Assembly (NCBI GenBank): GCA_964343835.1
Contig: CAYFKR010000008.1
Location: forward strand, 1 to 64,000
Direction of reading: 5' to 3'
Source of the DNA: CALEMW01 sp964343835
Lineage (GTDB): Bacteria > Krumholzibacteriota > Krumholzibacteriia > LZORAL124-64-63
DNA length: 64,000 nt
Position numbers and translations under genes: made by a program. Below the pieces are notes generated by a model. It was not told the DNA's origin, ran no database searches, and saw nothing but the letters and a program-made list of their open reading frames with translations. Below are positions 52,341 through 61,000 of the stretch, piece after piece. The stretch's first letter is position 1; each line of letters starts with the position of its first letter.

Positions 52341-53252
52341 CTAGCGATCCTGGAAGTTGGGATCCAGGTTGGAACCGTGGATCTCGTGGTGGCAGTCGTA
52401 GCACCGGGCCTCCTGGCCCAGCATGAACCCGTGGTCCACCTCGCCGAAGGTCGGGTAGGCGTCTTCCACGTGGCACTGCAGGCAGAGGCCGTTGGCGTCC
52501 TGCAGCAGCAGCTTGTCGTTGATGGAACCGTGGGGACGATGACAGGCGGTGCAGTCCTCGCCTGCCACGCCTTCGTGCTCGAACACGAAGGGCCCGGCCA
52601 TCTCGGTGTGGCAGCGCAGGCAGGCCTCGTCGCGGCCCTCGATCCCCCAGCGCGCCTCGCGCTCGCCGTGGGGCGAGTGGCAGTCCGAGCAGGACACCTC
52701 CCCCTCCAACACGCGGTGACGGTAGGGCATGCGGAAGTCCGTCTTCTGGTCCTCGTGGCACTGCAGGCAGAAGCCGCTCTCGAGGCGGAATGCGCCGACG
52801 GGTCGGATGTCCGTGTCCACATGCACCACGTCGGCGTGGCACTCGAAGCATCCCATGTCGGAGCCGGCGTGGGGGCCCATGTGCCACACGTCGCCCTGGG
52901 GGGCGTGGCACTGGGTACACATGCCCACGGCCCGGTCCGGCGACATGGCCGCGATCAGGTCTGGGCTCATGATGCCGCCGTCGCCGTCGTTCTCGACGTG
53001 GAGGCTGCCGGGGCCGTGACAGGCCTCGCAGGACGTGACGTCGGTGCCGGGAACCGTCAGGCTCCGGTCCACCGAATGGGGCGTGGCGTGGAAGAATTCG
53101 CCGGCGTCGTCATGGCAGTCCAGACAGGTGTCCGACCCCACGTACGTCGCCCCGGCGAGGGCCGGATGGTCGGTGGCGAACCCGCCTCCGACCGCCAGCG
53201 CCGGGCAGGCCAGCAGCATGAAACCGCAAGCCAGAACGTCGCGTCGCGTCAT
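52341..53252 (-). CDS. mtrA: MtrA/DmsE-type decaheme cytochrome c
   Basis: A 303-residue periplasmic cytochrome with exactly ten CxxCH motifs (CLDCH, CEACH, CTQCH, CFECH, CLQCH, CSDCH, CLRCH, CTACH, CLQCH, CYDCH), spaced like MtrA/PioA. The N-terminus MTRRDVLACGFMLLACPALA is a signal peptide with a twin-Arg beginning and a possible LLAC lipobox; cytochromes c normally use Sec, so its route is uncertain. GGAGG is seven bases before the ATG at 53252. With MtrB downstream it forms a wire through the outer membrane. Confidence 0.9.
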   Translation of the reverse strand: MTRRDVLACGFMLLACPALAVGGGFATDHPALAGATYVGSDTCLDCHDDAGEFFHATPHSVDRSLTVPGTDVTSCEACHGPGSLHVENDGDGGIMSPDLIAAMSPDRAVGMCTQCHAPQGDVWHMGPHAGSDMGCFECHADVVHVDTDIRPVGAFRLESGFCLQCHEDQKTDFRMPYRHRVLEGEVSCSDCHSPHGEREARWGIEGRDEACLRCHTEMAGPFVFEHEGVAGEDCTACHRPHGSINDKLLLQDANGLCLQCHVEDAYPTFGEVDHGFMLGQEARCYDCHHEIHGSNLDPNFQDR

Positions 53253-53269
53253 CAGGATCCTCCGGTTGG

Positions 53270-53285
53270 GAGTCAACGTTCACTC
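53270..53285 (-). promoter_or_regulatory. candidate TetR operator upstream of mtrA
   Basis: On the minus strand GAGTGAACGTTGACTC is a near-perfect 16-base palindrome (one mismatched pair). It shares GTGAACGTT with the site at tetR and lies just downstream of the -10 of the mtrA promoter. Confidence 0.5.
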
Positions 53286-53296
53286 TCGTTCCGGAA

Positions 53297-53325
53297 ACCA
53301 TAGATGACGCGCTGGGGCTGGACAA
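53297..53325 (-). promoter_or_regulatory. candidate promoter of mtrAB
   Basis: On the minus strand TTGTCC (53325-53320), 17 bases, TATGGT (53302-53297). The predicted start falls near 53290, beside the palindromic operator. Confidence 0.4.
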
Positions 53326-53414
53326 GATATTTGACAAAAGATTGACAACCTCATCGCTCCGGGTTGCGCGAGCCGTGCGGCCGCTCCATGTTACCGGCCA
53401 ACAGGAGGTGTCCC

Positions 53415-54086
53415 ATGGATCTGTGGGGTTTCGCGCTCTTTTCGCTGTCGTCGCTCTTCGCGGTCATCGACCCGCTGGGCTGCATCCCGTTCTTCAGCGG
53501 CCAGACCGCCGGCATGTCCGACCCGGCCAAGCGCCGCGTGCTGCTCAAGGCCCTGGTGGTCTCCCTGGGCCTACTGCTGCTGTTCGCCTTCGCGGGCAAC
53601 GCCGTGCTGCACGCCTTCGGCATCACCGTGGACGCGTTCCGCATCGCGGGCGGCGTGATCTTCTTCGGCATCGGGCTGGACATGCTCCAGTCGCGGCCGC
53701 GCCGCTGGCGCACGGGGCTGCGCCGGGCCTACGCCGCAGACCATCCCGAGGACGAAGACGGCGGTCCCTCCGATCCGGACCACGACCCATCCGTCACGCC
53801 CCTGGCCATCCCCATGATCGCCGGGCCCGGCTCCATCACCACGGTCATGGTGCTGCGGGCCGAGGCGACCACCGCGCCGGCCCTGGCCACGGTGGCCGGC
53901 GCCGTCGTGGCGATCCTGGTGCTCACAGGGCTGATCCTCTGGGCCGCGGACAAGGTCCTGCTGCGGCTCGGCCAGACGGGCATGAAGGTTGTGGAGAAGC
54001 TCATGGGCCTGCTGGTGACGGTCATCGCCGTGCAGCTCATCCTCAACGGCGTCGCCCCCTACCTGCGGGGCGTCCTCGCCGGCTGA
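53415..54086 (+). CDS. marC: MarC-family integral membrane protein
   Basis: A 223-residue protein with six predicted helices. The N-terminus LFSLSSLFAVIDPLGCIPFF is the MarC signature; a second half-repeat has PLAIPMIAGPGSITTVMVL. A charged cytoplasmic loop (ADHPEDEDGGPSDPDHDP) separates the repeats. MarC proteins were once linked to multidrug resistance; transport of amino acids or other small molecules is suspected. AGGAGG precedes the ATG. It is divergent from mtrA; two TTGACA boxes lie upstream but lack clear -10 partners. Confidence 0.88.
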   Translation: MDLWGFALFSLSSLFAVIDPLGCIPFFSGQTAGMSDPAKRRVLLKALVVSLGLLLLFAFAGNAVLHAFGITVDAFRIAGGVIFFGIGLDMLQSRPRRWRTGLRRAYAADHPEDEDGGPSDPDHDPSVTPLAIPMIAGPGSITTVMVLRAEATTAPALATVAGAVVAILVLTGLILWAADKVLLRLGQTGMKVVEKLMGLLVTVIAVQLILNGVAPYLRGVLAG

Positions 54087-54110
54087 TCCCCCTCCACATC
54101 CGGGCAAACG

Positions 54111-54142
54111 AAAACCCCCGGCGCCGAGGCGCCGGGGGTCTT
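54111..54142. terminator. bidirectional terminator between marC and porin gene
   Basis: CCCCCGGCGCC (54115-54125) pairs with GGCGCCGGGGG (54128-54138). A4 precedes it and TCTT follows, so it can serve both convergent genes. Confidence 0.8.
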
Positions 54143-54161
54143 CGGTTCCAGCCGTCGGGTA

Positions 54162-55397
54162 CTAGAAGTCGACGGTGGTCATGCTGTAGATCCAGCTGGC
54201 GCCCTCGCCGGAGCCCATGTCGGCCATCGCACCGTAGTCCTCGTCCGAGAACATGCTGAAGCCGGTCTCCCAGCGGAAGTTGCCGTTGCGGTACTTCGCG
54301 GCCAGGTCGATCTCCGTACCGAAGGCCTTGTCGCCGGCGGCGTTCATGTCCTGGACGGAGTCGAACTTGTGGAAGGTGCCGCCCACGGTCCAGTTGTCGT
54401 TGACCGGGTAGTAGGCGAAGAGGCCGAGGTCCATCAGGCCGGCCATCGGCTGGGCCACGAAGTGGTCCATGGCGCCACGGAACTTGTGGCCGGTGTAGAA
54501 CAGGTTGTTGAAGGCCTCGTCCTCATCGGCGGTGTCAGGATCGTTGCCGGTGGTGTAATCCACGACCAGGCCGACCTTCATGCCGTTGTCCATCTTCTTG
54601 CCGACCTTGGCATAGGCGAGCATGCCGCTGTGCTTGGCGTCGGCATCGTCGTTGCCCGACTGCATGGCGAACATGGCATCGTAGAAGAAGCCCTGGCCGA
54701 AGCTGCGGTTGCTGTAGGCGCCGAAGGTGTTCAGGCTGTAGTTGAAGTCGGTGCCCAGACCCAGAGCGTTGCCGTTGTCCTTCACCTGGATCAGGAAGAA
54801 GTCAACGCCCTGCTCCTTCAGGTTCATGTTCAGCACGTAGACCATGGGGTCACCGGCGTTGTCACCGGCGGTGTTGGTCTCGAGGGCCTGGAAGGCGGCG
54901 CCGGCGAAGCTGATGTTGTCGTTCAGCTGACGACCGAACATGAAGCCCTCGTAGGTGCGGCCCACGTTGCTCCAGTCGACCTTGCCGATCAGGCGCTCGT
55001 TGTGCAGACCGACGGCCATGCGGCCACCCTTCAGCCAACCCTTCTCGCAGGGCTTGTACCAGAAGTAGGCCTGGTGCACGCCGGCCTCGAAGGTGCCGTT
55101 GTTGAAGGCGAGGGTACCGGGGTCGGCGCCCAGCATGCGGCTGTCCTGCAGCTCGAACACGACACCGGCGTTGTCGCCCTTGGAACCGGCGATGCCGATG
55201 CGGGTGCGGGCCTCGGTGGCCCAGATGGCGTCGGCGTCGGCCACGAAGCTCATGTTCTTGAGGTTCAGGCGGATGCGGTTCTCACCCCAGACCTTCAGGT
55301 TGGGCTCGGAGCACTCGGAGCTGCAGTCGCCGGCGAAGGCGAACGGAGCGATCATCATCAGCAGGGACACGAGGCTCAGCATCTTGAGCATCTTCAA
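54162..55397 (-). CDS. alginate-export-like outer-membrane porin
   Basis: A 411-residue exported barrel. Signal peptide LSLVSLLMMIAPFAFAGDC; the mature part begins with two extra cysteines (DCSSECSEP), then LKVWGENRIRLNLKNMSFVADADAIWATEARTRIGI, the opening pattern of alginate-export-type porins, and ends SMTTVDF. AAGGAG is six bases before a TTG at 55397 (giving MKMLKM) but 12 before the ATG at 55391; TTG is therefore the likely start. A Fur-box-like site lies about 124 bases upstream, hinting at metal-responsive control. Substrate unknown. Confidence 0.8.
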   Translation of the reverse strand: MKMLKMLSLVSLLMMIAPFAFAGDCSSECSEPNLKVWGENRIRLNLKNMSFVADADAIWATEARTRIGIAGSKGDNAGVVFELQDSRMLGADPGTLAFNNGTFEAGVHQAYFWYKPCEKGWLKGGRMAVGLHNERLIGKVDWSNVGRTYEGFMFGRQLNDNISFAGAAFQALETNTAGDNAGDPMVYVLNMNLKEQGVDFFLIQVKDNGNALGLGTDFNYSLNTFGAYSNRSFGQGFFYDAMFAMQSGNDDADAKHSGMLAYAKVGKKMDNGMKVGLVVDYTTGNDPDTADEDEAFNNLFYTGHKFRGAMDHFVAQPMAGLMDLGLFAYYPVNDNWTVGGTFHKFDSVQDMNAAGDKAFGTEIDLAAKYRNGNFRWETGFSMFSDEDYGAMADMGSGEGASWIYSMTTVDF

Positions 55398-55520
55398 GGC
55401 GATCTCCTTTTCGACGAATCCATTCGTGCCTACCGGAGCTGCCTAAAGATTCCTCCGGCGGCGGAACCTTGGCGAAGAGTGACACTTGAGATTTTGACGA
55501 TCAAGATAAAAATGCCTCTT

Positions 55521-55539
55521 ATTGATACGCATTCTCAAT
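55521..55539. promoter_or_regulatory. candidate Fur box in the 337-base gap between porin and antiporter genes
   Basis: On the minus strand ATTGAGAATGCGTATCAAT is a 19-base interrupted palindrome (ATTGA-N9-TCAAT) matching the usual Fur box TTGAGAATGATTATCAA except for two bases. It lies between divergent genes and is about equally far from both starts, so either could be its target. Elsewhere in this AT-richer gap I see no gene. Confidence 0.5.
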
Positions 55540-55734
55540 CGGATTTCCCGTCGTTTTCACCGACGATCACCGAATAAGGGACCCGTTAGGCCGGTTTGCT
55601 CCTGATTCAGGCGTCGTCGTTGACAGCGTCGAACGGCTCATCTAGCTTCAGCCCCGAAGAAGAATGCCGATTCTTTTTCGAGGCGGTGCACGGACGCGCC
55701 GTCCCGGGACCCGTTCCCCAGCAGAGGAGCTGGC

Positions 55735-57339
55735 ATGAACCGAACCGTCTTCCCCTTCGTGCGCCGGGCCTTCCCCCTGGCGCTGCTGGTGCTCGCCGGG
55801 CTGATCCTGATGCCCACCGACGCCGGCACCACCCCCGTCCAGCATGACGACCATGCCGTCGAGCAGCACGCCGACGAGCACGCGGACGCCCACCACGGCG
55901 ACCATGCGGACGGCCACGGCGGGGATCACGCCGACGCCGCCGGTCATCACGACGACCACGGCGATCACCACGGCCCGGCCCTGGGCACGCGCCTCCCCCT
56001 GTGGAGCGCCCTGCCCTTCGCGGGCATCCTGCTGAGCATCGCGATCTTCCCGCTGGTGGCGCCGCACTTCTGGCACCACCACTTCCCCAAGATCTCCGCC
56101 GCCTGGGCCGTGATCTTCGCCGTCCCGTTCCTGATCGCCTTCAAGGGCGAGGCGGTGCAGTCGATCCTGCACATCTACCTGATCGACTACATCCCGTTCA
56201 TCATCCTGCTGTGGGCCCTGTTCACCGTCAGCGGCGGCATCTACATCGGCGGTTCGCTGCGCGGTTCGCCGAAGGTGAACCTGCTGCTGCTGCTGATCGG
56301 CACCGCGCTGGCCTCGTGGATCGGCACCACGGGCGCTGCCATGGTCCTGATCAGGCCGCTGCTGCGGGCCAACGAATGGCGTAAGAACAAGGTCCACGTG
56401 GTGATCTTCTTCATCTTCCTGGTGGCCAACATCGGCGGCTCGCTCACGCCCCTGGGCGATCCCCCGCTCTTCCTGGGCTTCCTGCACGGCGTGCCCTTCT
56501 TCTGGGTCACGACCGGCATCCTGCCCCACATGCTGCTGGTCTCGTTGCTCCTGCTGGCGGTGTTCTTCGTCATGGACACCGTGCTCTTCCGCCGCGAGGG
56601 TGACGCCCCGGACGACGGCACCAACGAGCCCATCCGCATCGAGGGCCTGCACAACCTGATCTTCCTGTTCGGCGTGATGGGAGGCGTGCTCTTCTCCGGC
56701 TCGGTCAAGCTGGCCAAGCTCACGGTGTACGGGCACGTGTACGTGGAGCTGCAGAACCTGGCCCGCGACGGCTTCCTGGTGCTGATGGGCATCCTGTCCC
56801 TGCGCACCACGTCCCGCGCGATCCGCGAGAACAACGGCTTCTCCTGGTTCCCGATCCAGGAGGTGGCCTACCTCTTCGCCGGCATCTTCATGACCATCAT
56901 CCCGGCCCTGGCCATCCTGCAGGTGGGCAGCCAGGGCGCCCTGGCCGGACTCATCGAGTTCGTCAAGACGCCCATGCACTACTTCTGGGTGACGGGCGGC
57001 CTGTCCGCATTCCTGGACAACGCGCCCACCTACCTGACGTTCTTCAACACGGCCCTCGGCAGCTTCGGCATGCCCGAGTCCGCGGTGCCCGGCATGCTGG
57101 GCTACCTGGACGAGAGCCTGCGCAACCCGATGTTCATCGAGGACCTGAAGGCGATCAGCGCCGGCGCCGTTTTCATGGGCGCCATGACGTACATCGGCAA
57201 CGCGCCGAACTTCATGGTCAAGGCCATCGCCGAGGAGTCGGGCATTCCCATGCCCAGCTTCTTCGGCTACATGTTCAAGTACTCGTTGCCGATCCTGGCG
57301 CCGGTCCTCGTGATCGCGACGCTGGTGTTCTTCGTCTAG
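55735..57339 (+). CDS. NhaD-type sodium:proton antiporter with histidine-rich N-terminal loop
   Basis: A 534-residue membrane transporter. About 12 helices from residue 85 on contain family features such as NIGGSLTPLGDPPLFLGFL, ALASWIGTTGAAMVLIRPLL and GGLSAFLDNAPTYLTFF. Residues 36-80 form an external His/Asp-rich stretch (HDDHAVEQHADEHADAHHGDHADGHG), a likely metal-binding or pH-sensing loop not found in standard NhaD. GAGGAG precedes the ATG. The next gene begins 10 bases after its stop, so they are one operon ending at a strong terminator. Confidence 0.85.
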   Translation: MNRTVFPFVRRAFPLALLVLAGLILMPTDAGTTPVQHDDHAVEQHADEHADAHHGDHADGHGGDHADAAGHHDDHGDHHGPALGTRLPLWSALPFAGILLSIAIFPLVAPHFWHHHFPKISAAWAVIFAVPFLIAFKGEAVQSILHIYLIDYIPFIILLWALFTVSGGIYIGGSLRGSPKVNLLLLLIGTALASWIGTTGAAMVLIRPLLRANEWRKNKVHVVIFFIFLVANIGGSLTPLGDPPLFLGFLHGVPFFWVTTGILPHMLLVSLLLLAVFFVMDTVLFRREGDAPDDGTNEPIRIEGLHNLIFLFGVMGGVLFSGSVKLAKLTVYGHVYVELQNLARDGFLVLMGILSLRTTSRAIRENNGFSWFPIQEVAYLFAGIFMTIIPALAILQVGSQGALAGLIEFVKTPMHYFWVTGGLSAFLDNAPTYLTFFNTALGSFGMPESAVPGMLGYLDESLRNPMFIEDLKAISAGAVFMGAMTYIGNAPNFMVKAIAEESGIPMPSFFGYMFKYSLPILAPVLVIATLVFFV

Positions 57340-57349
57340 GGAGGGCCTG

Positions 57350-57949
57350 ATGGCGACCAAGAACCTGAAGAAGACCCCGAGCTCCTTCTACGAGCTGGTG
57401 ATCTCGGGACCCGAGGATCTCGCCCACGGCTACCTCACCGGACTGGTGATGGCCGCGGACCACGAGGCCGTGGTTGTCCACGGCCCGGACGAGGACATCC
57501 CCGGCCCGAGCTTCCGCGACAAGGTCAAGGCCGTGCTGCACGTCCACCCCCACGAATGCCACGTGGTGGTGGACAACGCGACCCGCGCCCTGGTCAAGCG
57601 CTACGCCAAGCGGATGTTCGCCGAGACGGGCTTGCAGCTCACCGCGGACCACAAGGTCCGCAGGGCCCGCTTCGACTTCTGCTACCAGGCCTTCGCCGCC
57701 CGGTACGGCCGCGAGATCGACGGCCTGCTGAAGCGCCTGCCGAAGGGGCTCAAGCTGGTCAACCACGATCGGAACGAGACCCGCGACCCCACCGCCAAGG
57801 GCGTCGAGGCCTACGCCGCCACCCACGACTACGAGTTGAAGGGGACCGGCGGCGTCACCGGCCGCTTCGACCTGGTCCTGGAGGCGCGCCGCACCCTGGA
57901 CACCCACCCGCTGGTGGACGTGGACGACCTGATCCTCGAGCTCGTCTAG
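57350..57949 (+). CDS. conserved-looking small protein downstream of the antiporter
   Basis: A 199-residue cytoplasmic protein with no signal or membrane segment. It starts with SSFYELVISGPEDLAHGYLTGLVM and has VLHVHPHECHVVVDNATRALVKRYAKRM, a His/Cys-rich segment, then LKLVNHDRNETRDPTAKGVEAYAATHDYELKG. No enzyme family is recognised. GGGAGG is six bases before the ATG. Its position suggests a role with the antiporter, perhaps regulating or sensing it. Confidence 0.65.
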   Translation: MATKNLKKTPSSFYELVISGPEDLAHGYLTGLVMAADHEAVVVHGPDEDIPGPSFRDKVKAVLHVHPHECHVVVDNATRALVKRYAKRMFAETGLQLTADHKVRRARFDFCYQAFAARYGREIDGLLKRLPKGLKLVNHDRNETRDPTAKGVEAYAATHDYELKGTGGVTGRFDLVLEARRTLDTHPLVDVDDLILELV

Positions 57950-57968
57950 ACGCGCTCCCGGACGAACG

Positions 57969-57999
57969 AAAGCCCCGGCCGCAAGGCCGGGGCTTTCTC
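57969..57999. terminator. bidirectional terminator between antiporter operon and C25 protease
   Basis: AAAGCCCCGGCC (57969-57980) pairs perfectly with GGCCGGGGCTTT (57985-57996) over GCAA, followed by CTCG. It serves both convergent transcripts. Confidence 0.85.
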
Positions 58000-58019
58000 G
58001 TGCCGTCCAGCGGCGGCGA

Positions 58020-61000
58020 CTACTTGATCAGGGTCATCTTGCGGACCGCCATGCCGTCCGCGGTGACGAGCCTGTAGTAGTAGGTGCCGCTCGGGACCGT
58101 GCGGCCCAGGTCGTCGCGACCGTGCCACTGCACCGAGTGCTCGGCGGCGGGCAGGGTCTCGTCCAGCAGGGTGCGGACCAGACGACCGGCCAGGTCGTAG
58201 ACCCTCAGCTCCGCCCGGCCCTCGCGGGGCAGGGAGAAGGCGATGGTCGTGGACGGGTTGAACGGGTTGGGCACGTTGCCGGAGAGGGCGAACGCCGACG
58301 GCGCGTCCTCCACGCCCGTGGTCACGGCCGTGTAGGTGATCTCCAGGCAGAACTCGTTCAGGGTGCCCCAGTCGTACGGACCGGTGTCGTGGAGGTGCAG
58401 GGTCCACTCGCCGGCCATCTGGGTCCCGTTCAGCATGCCCAGATCGTCCAGGGGCGTCAGGTCCACCGGGTACCAGCCGAGGATGTCGTCGGCCGTGTAG
58501 CCCTGGTTGTGGTGGATGCCGCAGACGGTGCCGTCGGGGGCGATGAGGTCGATCCACAGGTCGCCGATGTACGGGTGGGTGATGTCCACGTACAGCGACA
58601 CGGTGCTGACCGTCTCACCCATGGAGCCGGCCATGGGGATCACGATGTCCAGGCCCGCGGGGTCGTTGTCCGGAATCACCGCGCCGGGCTGGCCGCACTC
58701 GGAGACCGTCACCACGGGGCTCAGGACGAGGTCCACGCCGCTCAGGCTCTCGCCCTGGGCCAGGGTCACGTCGGTCTGCTCGGTGCTCCAGTCGGCCTTG
58801 CTCGCCCGGACCGTGAAGGTGCCGGGGAACAGGCCGGTGAAGGCGTAGTGGCCGGTGGCGTCGGTGATGGTGGTGTCGCCCGAGGGCAGCAGCTCCACCG
58901 TGGCGCCGGCCAGGGGCGTGCCGCCGACCTGGTACACGGTGCCGTCCAGGGCGCAGTCGCCCACCTCGCTGCCCAGCAGCCAGGTCACGGCGTTCTGGAG
59001 CAGGCCGGCCCGGGCAGGGGCGTCCATGGCGTCGTAGTTGAACAGGAAGAACACCATGTCGCCCGCCGTGGGCAGGGCGTTGGAGTCGTAGGCGATGACG
59101 CTGGCGTTGGACGCGTAGCTCGACCAGGCGCCGATCATGTCCGCGTCGGCGGCCACGGTAACGCGGTCCTGGTCGCCGTAGCCCGAGTAGCTCACGCCGA
59201 TGGGGCCGACCACGGCGTTGGGCGTGCTCATCACGGGATGGGCGGCGTCGTGAACGGTCACGCTACCGCTCGAGTCGCCGTTCCAGGCGGAGATGTGCAT
59301 CACGTCGGCGGCCATCGCGGTATCGGAGCGCCACTCGTAGGCCACCTCGCCGCCCTCCAGCAGCAGACGGCCGCCGCCCTGGCAGTGGGCGATCAGGGCG
59401 TTGCGCACCGTCGCATCGGCCAGGTTGGCCGTGTTGGCGCCGCTCGAGGAGACGATCAGGTCGTAGGCCGACCACGTGGCGGGATCGGTGGCGCCGATGG
59501 TCTCCACGGTCACCGAATAGCCCAGGGCCGTCAGGTCCGCGGACATGGTCGAGGCGCTGCGGTCCGCCGTCGCGGCGTAGCCCGACTCCAGGAGTTCGCG
59601 GCCCTTGTCGTCGTACTTGTCCGCGGTCATGCGGGCGGCACCCGCGTCGTCGATGATCAGGATGTTGCCGCTGGTCACGTCCAGGACGAAGTCCTTGACC
59701 ACCGACGGGGCGTCCACCGTCACGGCGACGGTCACGGGCACGTGGCCCGACGAGGTCACCTGAATGTCGTAGTCGAAGTAGGTCAGGCCCAGGGCGAACG
59801 ATCCGTCCAGGGGATCGGTGTCGGTCTGGGCGTACAGGGAGCCGTCGTCGGAACGGTAGGCCTTGACCGTGGCGGCCAGGGGCGCACCGGAGCCGACCTC
59901 GGTCACCGCGCCGGACAGGGTGCCGGAAGGCGCCGCCACCAGGGCGATGTCCTTGACGTTGGCGCCGTAGCCAAGGAAGTACGACTCCTCCCAGTGCAGG
60001 TACCCGAACACGTCCACCACCAGGGTGTAGGTGTCCACGAGCTGCTGCGTGGCGACGGCGTAGTCGCCGGAGGCGTTCGTCACGGCGGAGAAGACCTCCG
60101 CGCCGCCGCCGTCCAGGCCGCGCACGACCGCGCCGACGGCGGGCGAACCCGCGGCGTCCACGTGGCCGGAGAGGGTGCCGTAGGCCTCGACCACGTCGAA
60201 GGCCTCGCTATAGACGTCGTAGCCGGAGACCGCGATCACGCCGGTCACCTGGCCCAGGGCCGCGGGCGTGACCTCGAGGGAGGTCCCGGCCACGCTCGAG
60301 CTGCCGCCGCCCGGCATCAGGGCGAACAGGGTCGCGCCGGGTTCGGCCACCGTGGCCACCAGCGTGCCGGGCAGATTCAGCCCGAACTGGTCGCTCATGC
60401 CGAAGGTGGTGGTCACGTTCAGGTCCGGCACCGAGAGGGCCATGGCGTTCACGCCGAGGACCTCGCGGAAGAGCTCGTAGGTCTCGCCGATCTCCTGGCC
60501 CACCACGTCCAGGGACGGGCCGTAGGGATAGGTCACCGACAGCACGGCCTGGCCGGCGGCGTCGGTCACGACGGACGCGGACGCGTAGTCCAGGCCCTCG
60601 GCCCACACCGTCACGTCGGGCATCGGGGTGACGCCGTCGGAGCCGTAGACGGTCACCGTCACGGCGGTGGTCACGCCGGCGTCGATGGACGTCGGGTCGA
60701 GCACCACGGTGGACGGGTTGATGGCGGGCAGGGTCGCGATGTAGGGCACGCGGTTGTAGCCGGTGACCGTCAGGGTCACGTCGCCGGGCGTGGCGACCGG
60801 CACGTCGAAGGTGATGGTCGCGTGGCCCGCGGCGTCGGTCACGGCGGTGCCGTGCAGCACGCCGCCGGCGTAGATCGCAACGGTCAGTCCGCCCTCGCCG
60901 GCCACGTCCACGTCGAAGGTCGGGCTGTTCAGGAAGACCGCGGGCTGGTGCACGGCGGCGATGGCCGTGGGCTCGTCGGTGCGCACCACCAGCGAACAGT

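Noticed and set aside
53331..53347. Two consensus TTGACA boxes before marC as a sure promoter
   Set aside because: No -10 hexamer at 16-18 bases from either; left as unassigned.
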